Shown here piece by piece: positions 16,611-24,339 of a stretch of 35,261 nt of DNA. Numbering within the stretch: the stretch's first letter is position 1; each line of letters opens with the position of its first letter. Source of the stretch: Methanomicrobiales archaeon. Its GTDB lineage: Archaea; Halobacteriota; Methanomicrobia; Methanomicrobiales; Methanospirillaceae. The stretch covers positions 1 through 35,261 of the forward strand of contig JAAYCY010000077.1 in assembly GCA_012729535.1 (NCBI GenBank), read 5' to 3'. A program made the position numbers and the translations under genes. A model generated the notes under the pieces. That model saw only the letters and a program-made list of their open reading frames with translations, searched no databases and had not been told where the DNA came from.

Positions 16611-17027
16611 TCAACGAATAATATCTTCCGGGGTTATTGCAGTTAATCCATCAATCCGGGCAAAATGATCAATATTTCTCGTTACGATTGAATGATATCC
16701 AGCATATTGGGCAGTCGAAGCAATAAGACAATCATTAAATTCTATTTTTTGTCCTAATTTGGTTAATTGTGCATAAATTTTCCCACCTTCACGGGCGATT
16801 TCAGAAGTAAAATCTATTATCTCTAAAAATGATAGTAAATCTTCGGTTTTTTCTGCAGCATTTCGTCTTTTTGAAAGATGAACGCCTGCAAAAAGCTCTG
16901 CAACAGTTATTGATGAGATATGCCCAACATTTGATTCTTCAAGTGTCTTAAAAAGTTCAACAGAACTCTCAGGCCCGGCTGTACGTAATACATCTATACA
17001 AATACTTGTATCCAGGAAAAATCTCAT
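16611..17027 (-). CDS. vapC: PIN-domain ribonuclease toxin (VapC), second pair
   Basis: The 138-residue PIN domain carries D6 (FLDTSICID), E44 (SSITVAELFAG), D99 (EFNDCLIAS) and N118/D120 (VTRNIDHF), as in the VapC group with the 'NDxLIA' motif. It overlaps the preceding antitoxin gene by four bases (ATGA at 17024-17027). It is not close in sequence to the vapC at 15.2 kb, so the two pairs are independent arrivals. Confidence 0.9.
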   Translation of the reverse strand: MRFFLDTSICIDVLRTAGPESSVELFKTLEESNVGHISSITVAELFAGVHLSKRRNAAEKTEDLLSFLEIIDFTSEIAREGGKIYAQLTKLGQKIEFNDCLIASTAQYAGYHSIVTRNIDHFARIDGLTAITPEDIIR

Positions 17028-17224
17028 AGTGGTTCAATCGGTTTTGATTTTCTCAAATTTTCAACAAATTCAGCACTATCTACATCAGAACCCCAGGCTC
17101 CCCTGATTGAGTCGATGGATTTTTTCTCAACAATTTTCAAAAATATCTCCTTTTTTGTTGATTGAATATCTTCTGATAATTCGAGGTGTCTGGAATCAAT
17201 TATCTTCGCTTTGATAATTGTCAT
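17024..17224 (-). CDS. vapB: VapB-like antitoxin of the second pair
   Basis: The 66-residue protein (MTIIKAKIIDSRHLELSEDI...) sits directly before vapC and overlaps it by four bases. That position is the main evidence. A beta-rich start (IIKAKIIDSRHLELSEDI) and a C-terminal helix with acidic and basic residues (SAEFVENLRKSKPIE) fit short antitoxins that wrap the PIN domain. The start at 17224 is preferred; an in-frame ATG at 17284 would add 20 residues. No strong ribosome binding site is seen, so transcription may be leaderless. Confidence 0.7.
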   Translation of the reverse strand: MTIIKAKIIDSRHLELSEDIQSTKKEIFLKIVEKKSIDSIRGAWGSDVDSAEFVENLRKSKPIEPL

Positions 17225-17284
17225 AGTATCAATATACACGTGGGTAATTACATAATTATTTCTTCTTCCTTCAGAAAGAAACAT

Positions 17285-17719
17285 ATTAGAACCAGTTTCC
17301 AGGGTAGTGTCAGGATTCAGATTTCAATGGTAAAACTGATTTCAGGGTAAACTGTTAGGATAAGCAGGAAAAATATACTCCTGTCTGCCCAAAAGGTTCA
17401 TGTTGCGAAATGTTCTGTTTAAGATTTTTCGCTGATACAACCCCTGGGAAAGAAATCTCTACTCTTCTTAGCATTCCGGAAGGGATAGCCCATATTGCTG
17501 AAGTGAAATCTTCACGGGCAGCCGGTCCCATTTCAACATTAATTATAGTCCATAATGCTGGTCATGTATTGAAATTATCCCATTGTGCCAGCCGGCAAGA
17601 AATCTTCCTATTATTCTCGTGGAAGTTGTATTGTTATGCAAACCGAATTGTTGGTTCAACGGTTCTGTTTAGTGGCAAATCATTCTGAAATTAAGATGAG
17701 CACAGTACAATCTATTATC
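17285..17719. other. Left flank of the insertion sequence, no secure gene
   Basis: The stretch contains a 92-codon plus-strand frame at 17410-17688 (ADTTPGKEISTLLSIPEGIA). Its first half looks protein-like, but it has no recognised family and no ribosome binding site, and its second half looks random. It may be the stump of a gene damaged before or during the IS insertion. Confidence 0.3.
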
Positions 17720-19438
17720 TGTCAGTCAGCTGATCACCTAGATTCCCGCCCATTCATAACGAGCCCGGCGGCCTTACCTCCAGCTTATGATACAACCGTT
17801 TCTGTTCATCAAGCATCTCACCAATCCGGAGGGTTCTACCCGGCTGCTTAAAGCACTCAATGACATCGAGTTTATCTAAAAGACCTGGCAGAGTGTATCT
17901 CTTGAGAAGATCGGTAACCTGCATCTGTTTTTTGATATATGACAGGTAGATCAATGCTACAAACTGAACAAATAACTTCCCATCAAGACTTTTTTCCGAC
18001 GAAACCAAATCCATACGCATGTTTAGCCGTTCCTTGAGATTTCCGAATGCCTTTTCCACAACGTCTTTGTTCCAGTAGAGTTCGAGAGCGGTAACCGCAT
18101 CCATAGTCTCATTCGTGATCAGCGAAAAAAACCCGAAATAGCGCTTTGCTTTATCAATCTCTTCTTCTTTTACGGTTGCCTTTGTTCCCCGCTTCGGTGT
18201 TGTTTTGCAGATGAAGTACTTCAGATAGAGTTTTTCATGTTCAGGAACACGACTACCAGTCTCCAGTTCCTGCTTCAATGTATTCAATCTTCGGTCAAAA
18301 GCCATCTTATCTTCAGTTGCTCTCTCAATATTGTAATAATAATGGATGTACAGACGACGGTCTTCCCTGAGAGTCTTTTCTTTATATGGGCGTTCCTGTG
18401 AATAATGCCACACAGTCCGAACAGTTTTGCAGTACAGCCCGTATTTATCGTTGTAATTTTCGAAATCCTGAAGAGAATCATATATGGGATCCAATTCTTT
18501 ACGGATGAAAGCAAGCGACATTTTGACGGAGATAAGAAATTTTACATGATTTCTGTACAAATCGTTGATATTTTCTTCACTATAGAATCCACGGTCCATG
18601 ACCAGTTTTACCTTTGAATACCCGAAAATATTTAAATCATCAAGCAATCGACAAACAGTTTTAGAATCAGGAATATTTCCAGCAACTTTTCTGTAGTAGA
18701 ACGGAAGGTTAGACTCCTCCCCAAAAACTAAGGTAAGATTCAACTGAGGTAATCTGTCATGCTCTTTATTGAAGCCATATTGTACTTGTTTCAATGTTTC
18801 TGAGTAACTGGACAGGGTAGTTGTGTCATAAGCCCAGAATTCATGTTCGCACCGCCGTTTTCCCTGAAGAGAGAAGAACTTCTGTTTGTCTTCTTCAGTT
18901 ATGGTCGAAAATAAATCACTGGCTCGCTCGGAACTGATATTTTTTTCGTATGGATGTTTATGAAGAGTTCCCCATTTGTCGAACCGGTATAGGGGAGCAC
19001 TTTCTTCGAGGATCAGATAGTATGCGATGGACAAGATCTGCTGATATGTGTCAGGGAAACACTGTTTCAGATCCTTTGTGATACTGAGTTTTTCACCAAT
19101 CGCATCAAACAGATATGTAGCCCCAAAAAAGGATCTACTGGCTACCGCTGTACATTTTGGCGCCTGTTCTGCGGGTAATTTCGCTTCCCGCTTCTTTCGG
19201 TTTCTCCCATCAGTCGGGACAATCTCTCCAGTTATCTTATCGACTCGTCCAATCAGGGTCCGCCTGGCACGCGATTGCTGCTTTTCCTTATCCCAGTGTG
19301 ATATGGATTCATAGGCATACGTGATCCCTGAGCGTTTGTCAGTTTGATAAACTATTGCCACCATGATCATTTATCCTCGTTATGCATATATATTAACACG
19401 TAACGATGATAAAGGTTTCGGTGGCCGCATTGCTGACA
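17720..19438 (-). mobile_element. Complete IS1634/IS4-like insertion sequence
   Basis: A single intact transposase gene is enclosed by imperfect inverted repeats. The left end begins TGTCAGTCAGCTGATCACC (17720 onward). The right end, read from outside, begins TGTCAGCAATGCGGCCACC (19438 backward), with about 13 of 21 positions alike, including the first six. The element would be about 1.72 kb, a normal size. A clear target duplication was not found, so the exact ends are provisional. It separates an unidentified flank from a decayed HIT gene. Confidence 0.6.
17754..19370 (-). CDS. DDE transposase, IS1634/IS4 superfamily
   Basis: The 538-residue protein has an IS4-type RNase H catalytic core. 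D182 lies in WAYDTTTLSSY, D259 in LVMDRGFYSEENI, and E439 in YWNKDVVEKAFGNLKERL, which is the Y-(2)-R/K-(3)-E-(6)-K type signature. A long beta-rich insertion between the second Asp and the Glu is typical of this group. It begins with MVAIVYQTDKRSGITYAYES and a basic RNRKKREAK segment for DNA binding. Two ATGs are possible (19370, 19364); GAGG stands at workable distance from both. The frame is intact, so the element may still be active. Confidence 0.9.
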   Translation of the reverse strand: MIMVAIVYQTDKRSGITYAYESISHWDKEKQQSRARRTLIGRVDKITGEIVPTDGRNRKKREAKLPAEQAPKCTAVASRSFFGATYLFDAIGEKLSITKDLKQCFPDTYQQILSIAYYLILEESAPLYRFDKWGTLHKHPYEKNISSERASDLFSTITEEDKQKFFSLQGKRRCEHEFWAYDTTTLSSYSETLKQVQYGFNKEHDRLPQLNLTLVFGEESNLPFYYRKVAGNIPDSKTVCRLLDDLNIFGYSKVKLVMDRGFYSEENINDLYRNHVKFLISVKMSLAFIRKELDPIYDSLQDFENYNDKYGLYCKTVRTVWHYSQERPYKEKTLREDRRLYIHYYYNIERATEDKMAFDRRLNTLKQELETGSRVPEHEKLYLKYFICKTTPKRGTKATVKEEEIDKAKRYFGFFSLITNETMDAVTALELYWNKDVVEKAFGNLKERLNMRMDLVSSEKSLDGKLFVQFVALIYLSYIKKQMQVTDLLKRYTLPGLLDKLDVIECFKQPGRTLRIGEMLDEQKRLYHKLEVRPPGSL

Positions 19439-19439
19439 A

Positions 19440-19880
19440 TTTAAAAATAACAAGGCGATTTAAGAAGATATCGTTATGTGTTTGCGGGAATGAAGGGATC
19501 AATACTTCTGTATCCGGAATCACTCCCCGGACACCCCCCTTCGGATCGGCCATGTCACCGAAATACCGGGGGATGACATGGATATGCAGGTGCATAATTG
19601 TCTGGCCTGCCGGAATACCGTCGTTTATCCCGACATTATACCCATCCGGACAGTATTTCCCGTCCAGGAACTCTTTTGCCTCCCGGACCAGTTCCCATAG
19701 AGCAGCACGTCTTTCTCTGTTGCATGAAAGATTGAGGGAATATGACGTTTCGTGATTACCAGCAGGTGGCCAGGTAAGACCGGATACTTATCATACCGGG
19801 CATATACAAATTCTTTTCAAGAACGATTTCGTCCGGTCCGGGAGTGCAGAAGATGCGAGAATTACAGGGCTCATGTAGGA
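19440..19880 (-). pseudogene. HIT-family hydrolase, frameshifted
   Basis: The pieces are, in order on the minus strand: CNSRIFCTPGPDEIVLEKNL, then after a two-base insertion ARYDKYPVLPGHLLVITKRH and IPSIFHATE. Then, after another shift, RAALWELVREAKEFLDGKYC and GYNVGINDGIPAGQTI. The histidine triad MHLHIHVIPRYFGDMADPKG follows, then GVRGVIPDTEV. All HIT landmarks are present (H-x-H-x-H, GYNVGIN, PGHxLVI), but in three frames. The IS element ends 1-2 bases from its 3' side. The intact enzyme would cleave nucleotide phosphoesters such as AMP conjugates. Confidence 0.85.
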
Positions 19881-19940
19881 TATCCTCTGATATCGATGAG
19901 ATATCTGCTTTTCCTGAGGAGAGGAGAGAAAACTGGAATT

Positions 19941-20090
19941 TTAGTTGTTATTTCCGTGTTCATCAACCCGGAGCATGTTAAACACATTCCGGGCACTCCG
20001 CACATATCGCAGGTATACCCCGACAACTGCAAGAGAGTTGACCAGGGAGATCCCAACCGAAATAAACGCGGTGACTGTTTCAATGCTCAT
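19941..20090 (-). CDS. 49-residue single-pass membrane protein
   Basis: This short gene starts at ATG 20090, overlapping the stop of the secreted-protein gene by ATGA, with GGAGGAGA nine bases ahead of the start. It encodes MSIETVTAFISVGISLVNSL then AVVGVYLRYVRSARNVFNML and RVDEHGNNN: one membrane helix (residues 7-27) and a basic cytoplasmic or amphipathic tail. Translational coupling to the upstream gene and a good ribosome binding site argue that it is real. No family is recognised. It could anchor or help export the secreted partner, which is inference. Confidence 0.7.
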   Translation of the reverse strand: MSIETVTAFISVGISLVNSLAVVGVYLRYVRSARNVFNMLRVDEHGNNN

Positions 20091-20650
20091 TCGTCTCCTC
20101 CGAATACGATCTTTTCAGTCATATTCAAGTTGCCTGCTACATCGCTGGTGTGTGTGATTTCAGTCCCGTTTACATCAACAGACTTTGCCCGGACCAGTAT
20201 CATACCAGACCCATTAACCATCGTGACCGCTCCGGTCTGTGAAGGATCAAGAGTCCTGGTCGATACATATTGTCCGGTCTGCATCAGTCCCATGTAATTT
20301 ATCTCATCCCAGCTTGGCGTTCCATTTTCCGGAAGAGCAAACACACAGTTATCAGATGGTCCGGTCTGGTTCGTTCCTTGCCCGGAGTATTCATCTACTC
20401 CGACTGGACCAGCAGACTGCACATTGGTCCTGGTTGAAACCTTTCCATTGCTACCGACATCCAGATTTCTAAAGAGAACTGCAAGATCGGTTGTGAACAG
20501 ATTCGCTGCATACGTCTGCCCCTGGCCTATGACCGAAGAGGACACCCACGAAGACCCGTCACACACGATGGTTGACGAAATTGAGTCTGCACCGACCAGA
20601 CCAGCGATGAGAAGACATATGCACCCGATAAAAACACCATTCCAATTCAT
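20087..20650 (-). CDS. Secreted protein of unknown function
   Basis: The 187-residue protein has a signal peptide (MNWNGVFIGCICLLIAGLVG, cleavage near VGA-DS). The mature part is rich in Ser, Thr, Gly and Asn, with five N-x-S/T sequons, and is predicted beta-rich (STIVCDGSSWVSSSVIGQGQ; VSTRTLDPSQTGAVTMVNGS). There are two cysteines in the mature protein. The phrase STRT occurs twice in similar context, suggesting an internal duplication. The start at 20650 has GAGGTGAT close upstream. It is the middle gene of a three-gene unit, 31 bases after the 167-residue protein gene and overlapping the next. A cell-surface or extracellular structural role is plausible but unproven. Confidence 0.7.
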   Translation of the reverse strand: MNWNGVFIGCICLLIAGLVGADSISSTIVCDGSSWVSSSVIGQGQTYAANLFTTDLAVLFRNLDVGSNGKVSTRTNVQSAGPVGVDEYSGQGTNQTGPSDNCVFALPENGTPSWDEINYMGLMQTGQYVSTRTLDPSQTGAVTMVNGSGMILVRAKSVDVNGTEITHTSDVAGNLNMTEKIVFGGDE

Positions 20651-20681
20651 CTCATCACCTCGGAAAAATGAGATGGTTGGA

Positions 20682-21185
20682 TTATGCGAGAGCGGGTATT
20701 TCGTCTGCCCAGGTCTCGATGGTGGTCATGATCGAATCTGCTTCAAAACTGCTTAGGGCAATTTCCTCACGACCAAACCGGACGTTATACAGTTCTCCGG
20801 TCTCGGTATGACACTTGAGGGTGACACTGAAGTTATCACCTGAACTGTCATGAGACCCGGTTCCACCCATTGAAGATTCTAATGCGGTGTTTGCCAGGAT
20901 GGTTGATACGAGCGTGTCAAATCCTGCGGCGGTGCCGGCCTTGATTGATATCTGACCTACGTTCTTCCCTTCCACGTTTTCATACACAACCTTGCCGGTG
21001 TAATATTCAGAGGTTTTCTGCACAGGAGCGAGTGTTTCCCCACCGGATGTATAAGAGGTGCATTCCCACGGGTTGTCTGTTATGATATCGGTGATGATGG
21101 TGTTCATCGCGGCCTTACTCGCAAATGGTGTTCCGAGTTTTCGCGTTGCTGACCTTACGGTTGACTTAGTTACAAAATCTGCCAT
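20682..21185 (-). CDS. Unknown 167-residue protein, first gene of the cassette
   Basis: This intact paralogue of the gene at 10835-11338 begins MADFVTKSTVRSATRKL; a further in-frame ATG at 21206 lies inside the conserved leader and is rejected. The protein is soluble, without a signal peptide. It has an alpha-helical N-terminal part (KAAMNTIITDIITDNPW), a beta-rich centre (YYTGKVVYENVEGKNVGQIS then IKAGTAAGFDTLVSTILAN), a glycine-rich MGGTGSHDSSGD turn and a C-terminal ADSIMTTIETWADEI helix. The MGGTGSH turn and the helix are the best conserved parts between the copies. No known family matched by eye. Followed closely by the secreted and membrane protein genes. Confidence 0.7.
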   Translation of the reverse strand: MADFVTKSTVRSATRKLGTPFASKAAMNTIITDIITDNPWECTSYTSGGETLAPVQKTSEYYTGKVVYENVEGKNVGQISIKAGTAAGFDTLVSTILANTALESSMGGTGSHDSSGDNFSVTLKCHTETGELYNVRFGREEIALSSFEADSIMTTIETWADEIPALA

Positions 21186-21201
21186 GTTCGATGTTTCCCC
21201 T

Positions 21202-21246
21202 GTCACTGGTGTGTGACAATCAATATTATACGGCCATTTATATAGG
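21202..21246 (-). promoter_or_regulatory. Promoter and leader stem-loop of the three-gene cassette
   Basis: On the minus strand CTATATAAATGG (about 21246-21235) is a TATA box about 50 bases ahead of the ATG. Between them lies GTCAC-ACACCA-GTGAC (21217-21202), followed by AGGGG. The stem and the G-run, but not the loop, are conserved before the amber-interrupted paralogue at 11355-11368. Confidence 0.5.
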
Positions 21247-21369
21247 GTTAAAAAGATTTGTTAACGGATAGAGCATTGCTGCCGGTTAGGAGATTTGAAA
21301 TATTTGAAAACCGTTCAAGACAGAAAAAAGATAGTGCGAGGGTATTTTTCTCTCACATATTGGAGGTGA

Positions 21370-21895
21370 TGAATTCGCCCCTGCGACCGTCACCACCCCA
21401 CCGGCTGTAAAGGACAGCCGTGCCCGCCTCTGCCAAGCCCATAGGCGGGTGCCTCGCCAGCGAACCCTCTAGGGGCACACTCCTCCTCCGCTTTGCTCCG
21501 TCCGGCGTGTGGCTGGCTGCGGGTGGTGGGTCTTCCTCCTGTACTTCTTATGAAAACCGGAAGTAGTGACTCCCTCATTCCCTCCGGTCATTCACTCGGC
21601 CACCACTTCCGGGTGTGAACGCTCGACCCGGGTTCAGACAGACCGTTCCGGCATGACTTCACTCTGGCCTTCGCTCTTCCTTTTTCGCAATGGAACGATC
21701 AATCGGTGTGAATGCTTCGGAGAGAATGTTTCTCCGTCCGCTCCTCGTCGTCATCGTTCCTCTTCCTCCTGTGGTGCTCCTCCGGCACATCATCGCCTCG
21801 CTCCTCCCCTGAAGCCAGGGTAGTACGGTCATAAGTTGACTCTTTCATCCCGCGAACAGGTCGCGGTCTGCCAGGTCAACTGATGCCCTGTACTA
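21370..21895. repeat. Structured GC-rich repeat, copy A (longest)
   Basis: A GC-rich block in an otherwise AT-rich window with no credible gene. Its first 100 bases fold well. GCCCCT/AGGGGC (21377-21382 with 21471-21476) encloses CGGCTGT-aaagg-ACAGCCG (21402-21420) and CCCGCCT/AGGCGGG (21423-21449). Positions 21472-21684 are nearly identical to copy B. They contain CCGGAAGT.GTG paired with CACCACTTCCGG. The last 190 bases match copy C and carry two stem-loops with compensatory differences: 21719-21735 and 21821-21895. Frames read through it (21390-21578, 21566-21823) are repetitive shadows. Confidence 0.7.
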
Positions 21896-21978
21896 TTGTT
21901 ATACCACCCCAAAAGCCGTAATTATTGGTAAAGAGAAAGTAAATGGGAACAAAAGATTTTCAATTATTTAATATCGGG

Positions 21979-22335
21979 TTATTCCCGGTCTGAATAATTA
22001 TCAATTATTTTCCTGATCTTTTCCCGAAGATCCGGTATGTCCCGGGTTATGGTATTCCATATGGTGACCTGTTGCATACCCCAATATTGGTGAATGAGTT
22101 TGTCACGCATTCCGACCATTCGTTTCCATGGAATCTCCGGATGTTCTTCTCGAAAATCTTCAGGAATGGATCGTGTTGCTTCACCGAGTACTAAAAGGTT
22201 GTAAATGATAGCTTCAAGATCCTTATCCGTGCTCACATTTTGTGAACTGTCTTTTTCCTGGTTATACCGGATTATTTTATCTGTAGCATTAAGTATATCT
22301 GTTAAAAAAATACGAAGATCACGTTTTTCAGACAT
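21979..22335 (-). CDS. hepT: HEPN-family RNase toxin HepT
   Basis: The 118-residue all-helical protein (DUF86/HepT) carries the HEPN active site R-x4-H-x-Y: RDKLIHQYWG, with R77, H82 and Y84. The helical segment NLLVLGEATRSIPEDFREEH before it is also typical. It overlaps the upstream nucleotidyltransferase gene by eight bases (22328-22335), so the pair is co-translated. HepT toxins cut RNA and are inactivated when MntA adds AMP to a tyrosine near the active site, probably Tyr84 here. Confidence 0.93.
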   Translation of the reverse strand: MSEKRDLRIFLTDILNATDKIIRYNQEKDSSQNVSTDKDLEAIIYNLLVLGEATRSIPEDFREEHPEIPWKRMVGMRDKLIHQYWGMQQVTIWNTITRDIPDLREKIRKIIDNYSDRE

Positions 22336-22621
22336 ACTGTACTTCCGAGAGGATTTTTGAGCGAAGGAGAGGTTTTATCCCTTCAATATCTACCAGGTCT
22401 ACAGGAGCCTGTAATACCTCTTCCAATTTCTCTTCCAGCTCCAGAAATCCAAAGATACTGGGGGCAGTTTCAAACTCGACAAGGATATCTATATCGCTAT
22501 CCGGTGTTTGTTCTCCACGGATCACTGAACCGAATAAACCAAACCTTCTGATATGATATTGACTGGCTAATTGCGGTTTTATGGTATTGAGTGTTTCAAG
22601 AACCGTCATTGCCTGAGTCAT
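22328..22621 (-). CDS. mntA: MNT-family nucleotidyltransferase antitoxin MntA
   Basis: The 97-residue minimal nucleotidyltransferase has RFGLFGSVIRGEQTPDSDID (residues 26-45). That gives GS (31-32) and the D43-x-D45 metal pair, with a third carboxylate probably in APVDLVDIEG (D74 region). It lies directly upstream of hepT and overlaps it. By analogy with characterised pairs, it AMPylates HepT and neutralises it. Between repeat copies A and C, the pair may be part of the accessory cargo. Confidence 0.92.
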   Translation of the reverse strand: MTQAMTVLETLNTIKPQLASQYHIRRFGLFGSVIRGEQTPDSDIDILVEFETAPSIFGFLELEEKLEEVLQAPVDLVDIEGIKPLLRSKILSEVQYV

Positions 22622-22744
22622 AGTATATCATACGTTGGAATAATCAATAATTATATTTACTTACGATTATGTTTTAGTTTAATTTGAAGGGAAGATATAT
22701 CGGTTCTCATATATATTACTCAACACATAATACAGGGGTGCTCA

Positions 22745-22850
22745 ATGGGTGGAGGCGATATGTCTCTGCAATTCTCCAGAGGGGATGAGGAGATTGCAGA
22801 ATTATTTACTGATATCGGTGTAAAGCGTCATGCTGCCCGGGTCCTGGTCT
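22745..22850 (+). pseudogene. Start of a winged-helix (TrmB-like) regulator cut by repeat C
   Basis: ATG 22745 with AGGGGTG upstream and a TATA box (TCATATATATT, about 22707-22717) starts a good-looking gene: a short leader, then SRGDEEIAELFTDIGVKRHA and ARVLVF. This opening ('..EL...LG....A.VLV.L') is typical of TrmB-like or ArsR-like transcription regulators of methanogens. From about 22845 the sequence turns into repeat C. The open frame continues to 23275 only because the GC-rich repeat lacks stops there. The recognition helix and wing are gone. An intact promoter would still transcribe the repeat. Confidence 0.6.
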
Positions 22851-23115
22851 TCGCTCCCCCTCCCGTAACACGCTTCTACGAATCGGTTGCTCCACTCGGC
22901 GAACATGTTCCGCCGTCTGCTCCTCCTCTTCCGCTCCTCGTTCCTGCGGTGCTCATCGTCGTGCGGTCCTTGTTTCGTCGGTATATTTCTCCTCGCTCGG
23001 TGATGGCGATAGACGGCAATAATTTGACTCTCCCGGCCGGTTCCTCCCTCCGGTCGTCATCTCGTCCGGTAGGTCAATTGATTGCCTTGATAAAGTGGGT
23101 GTTCTCCTCCACTTT
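22845..23115. repeat. Structured GC-rich repeat, copy C
   Basis: The block starts with CTTCGCTCCCCC, matching the end of the A/B shared region, then GTAACACGCTTCTACGAATC (shared with copy B). It continues with the same order of landmarks as copy A: a 17-base stem-loop GGCG...CGCC (22898-22914), CGTCTGCTCCTC, GGTGCTC, CTCGCTC, and a long stem from GGCAAT...TTGACTCT to AGGTCAA...ATTGCC (23015-23086). A last hairpin AAAGTGG/CCACTTT (23092-23115) resembles a terminator stem. The first 350 bases of the full element are absent here. It has replaced most of a regulator gene. Confidence 0.65.
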
Positions 23116-23271
23116 ACGAGAACCAGGACTCCCGGACACCAGGAGAAAATCCGCTGATACGTGTTGCAACCTGGGCTTCTCGGGGCCGCTGGGGCCTCTG
23201 TACTTTATGGACAATCCGCCGAGAACATTTTATTCTCTCCAAAGGTATGCTAGCATGAGAGTTGGACCAAA
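23116..23271. other. Spacer between repeat C and the hydrolase gene
   Basis: No gene is seen. It contains several short inverted repeats (GGGGCCGCTGGGGCC near 23186) and must hold the hydrolase promoter if the gene is expressed on its own. No clear TATA box or ribosome binding site precedes the ATG at 23272. Confidence 0.35.
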
Positions 23272-24324
23272 ATGATACTCATATGGATCGTCTATGCGAT
23301 TGGTATCCTCATCGGATTGTTTGTAATCGAACTCCTCCTGGTTGCACTCCTCCCAGGGTTTGAAGTCCCTCCCCAAACTATTCTGAAAACGCAAAAATCT
23401 TCAGGAGAAGCGCCTGTAACATCGTCATCATCCCGGAAAGATGTGCGATTCTTTGTGAACGGGACCTCTCTCAGTGCCTGGCTGTATCTCCCGGAGCAAC
23501 GCCCCGGTCCATACCCCTGCATCATTATGGGCCATGGGCTGGGTGGCACAAAGGATGCCGGATTGGCGCCTTATGCCCTCCGTTTCCAAGAAGCTGGTTT
23601 TGCTGTTTTCGTATTCGATTACCGGTATTTTGGGGAGAGCGAAGGAACACCAAGACACCTAATTTGGATTCCCTCCCAGTTGGAGGACTGGTCTGCTGCT
23701 CTTACGTACGTCCGTGGGCTCACAGAGATAGATCCAGCCCGGATCGCCCTCTGGGGGACTTCTCTGAGTGGAGGCCATGTGATCGTTTCAGCAGCTCATG
23801 ATCCGACGATAAGATGTGTTTCCGCCCAGTGTCCCGGTATGGATGGCGAGGCTTATGCACAGGAGTCGTTCAAACGGATGGAAATTGTTAATTCGCTCCG
23901 TATGGTTATGCATGGCCAACGGGATATTGTACGCTCCTGGCTTGGTTTATCGCCCCATATGGTCCCTATTGTGGGAAAACCGGGAACGATTGCACTTATG
24001 AATACCCTGGATGCTTATGATGCCTTCAGCAGGCTCATGCCGGAAGGGTATGTGAACGAAGCCTGTGCCCGCATCATTATCCGGGGGGATAAATACCGGC
24101 CGATCAAATATACACCCAAAATCCGATGCCCCGTCCTCCTCCAGATTTGTGATCATGATACCCTTGTCTCCCTTAAATCACTTGAAGAGACTGCCAAGAT
24201 CCTTGGAACTCTTGCAGAAGTGAAACACTACCCTATCGGTCACTTTGATATCTATACTGGTAGCGGATTTGAAAAGGGTGTGCAAGACCAGATTGAATTT
24301 TTCCGGAAGCATCTATCACAGTGA
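23272..24324 (+). CDS. Membrane-anchored alpha/beta hydrolase
   Basis: The 350-residue protein starts with a hydrophobic anchor (residues 2-28, MILIWIVYAIGILIGLFVIE). It then has an alpha/beta-hydrolase fold: oxyanion-side GHGLGG (87-92), FDYRYFGES (115-123), nucleophile S164 in WGTSLSGGH, probable acid D296 in CDHDTLVS, and base H324 in YPIGHFDIY. It resembles the dienelactone hydrolase/'alpha/beta hydrolase with IDPARIALWGTS' group, which includes thioesterase- and lipase-like members. The substrate is unknown. The gene begins 157 bases after repeat C and ends 16 bases before repeat B, so it is enclosed by repeat copies. Confidence 0.88.
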   Translation: MILIWIVYAIGILIGLFVIELLLVALLPGFEVPPQTILKTQKSSGEAPVTSSSSRKDVRFFVNGTSLSAWLYLPEQRPGPYPCIIMGHGLGGTKDAGLAPYALRFQEAGFAVFVFDYRYFGESEGTPRHLIWIPSQLEDWSAALTYVRGLTEIDPARIALWGTSLSGGHVIVSAAHDPTIRCVSAQCPGMDGEAYAQESFKRMEIVNSLRMVMHGQRDIVRSWLGLSPHMVPIVGKPGTIALMNTLDAYDAFSRLMPEGYVNEACARIIIRGDKYRPIKYTPKIRCPVLLQICDHDTLVSLKSLEETAKILGTLAEVKHYPIGHFDIYTGSGFEKGVQDQIEFFRKHLSQ

Positions 24325-24339
24325 GTGTCTACTCCCCCG

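Noticed and set aside
17410-17688. 92-codon frame left of the IS element
   Set aside because: The first half is somewhat protein-like but no domain is recognisable and the second half looks random.
21390-21823. Frames through repeat A on both strands
   Set aside because: Composition is repetitive and the related copies B and C do not keep the same frame; the shared feature is base pairing, not protein.
22745-23275. 176-codon frame as one complete protein
   Set aside because: Only the first 35 codons are protein-like; the rest is the GC-rich repeat C, which has few stops in any frame.
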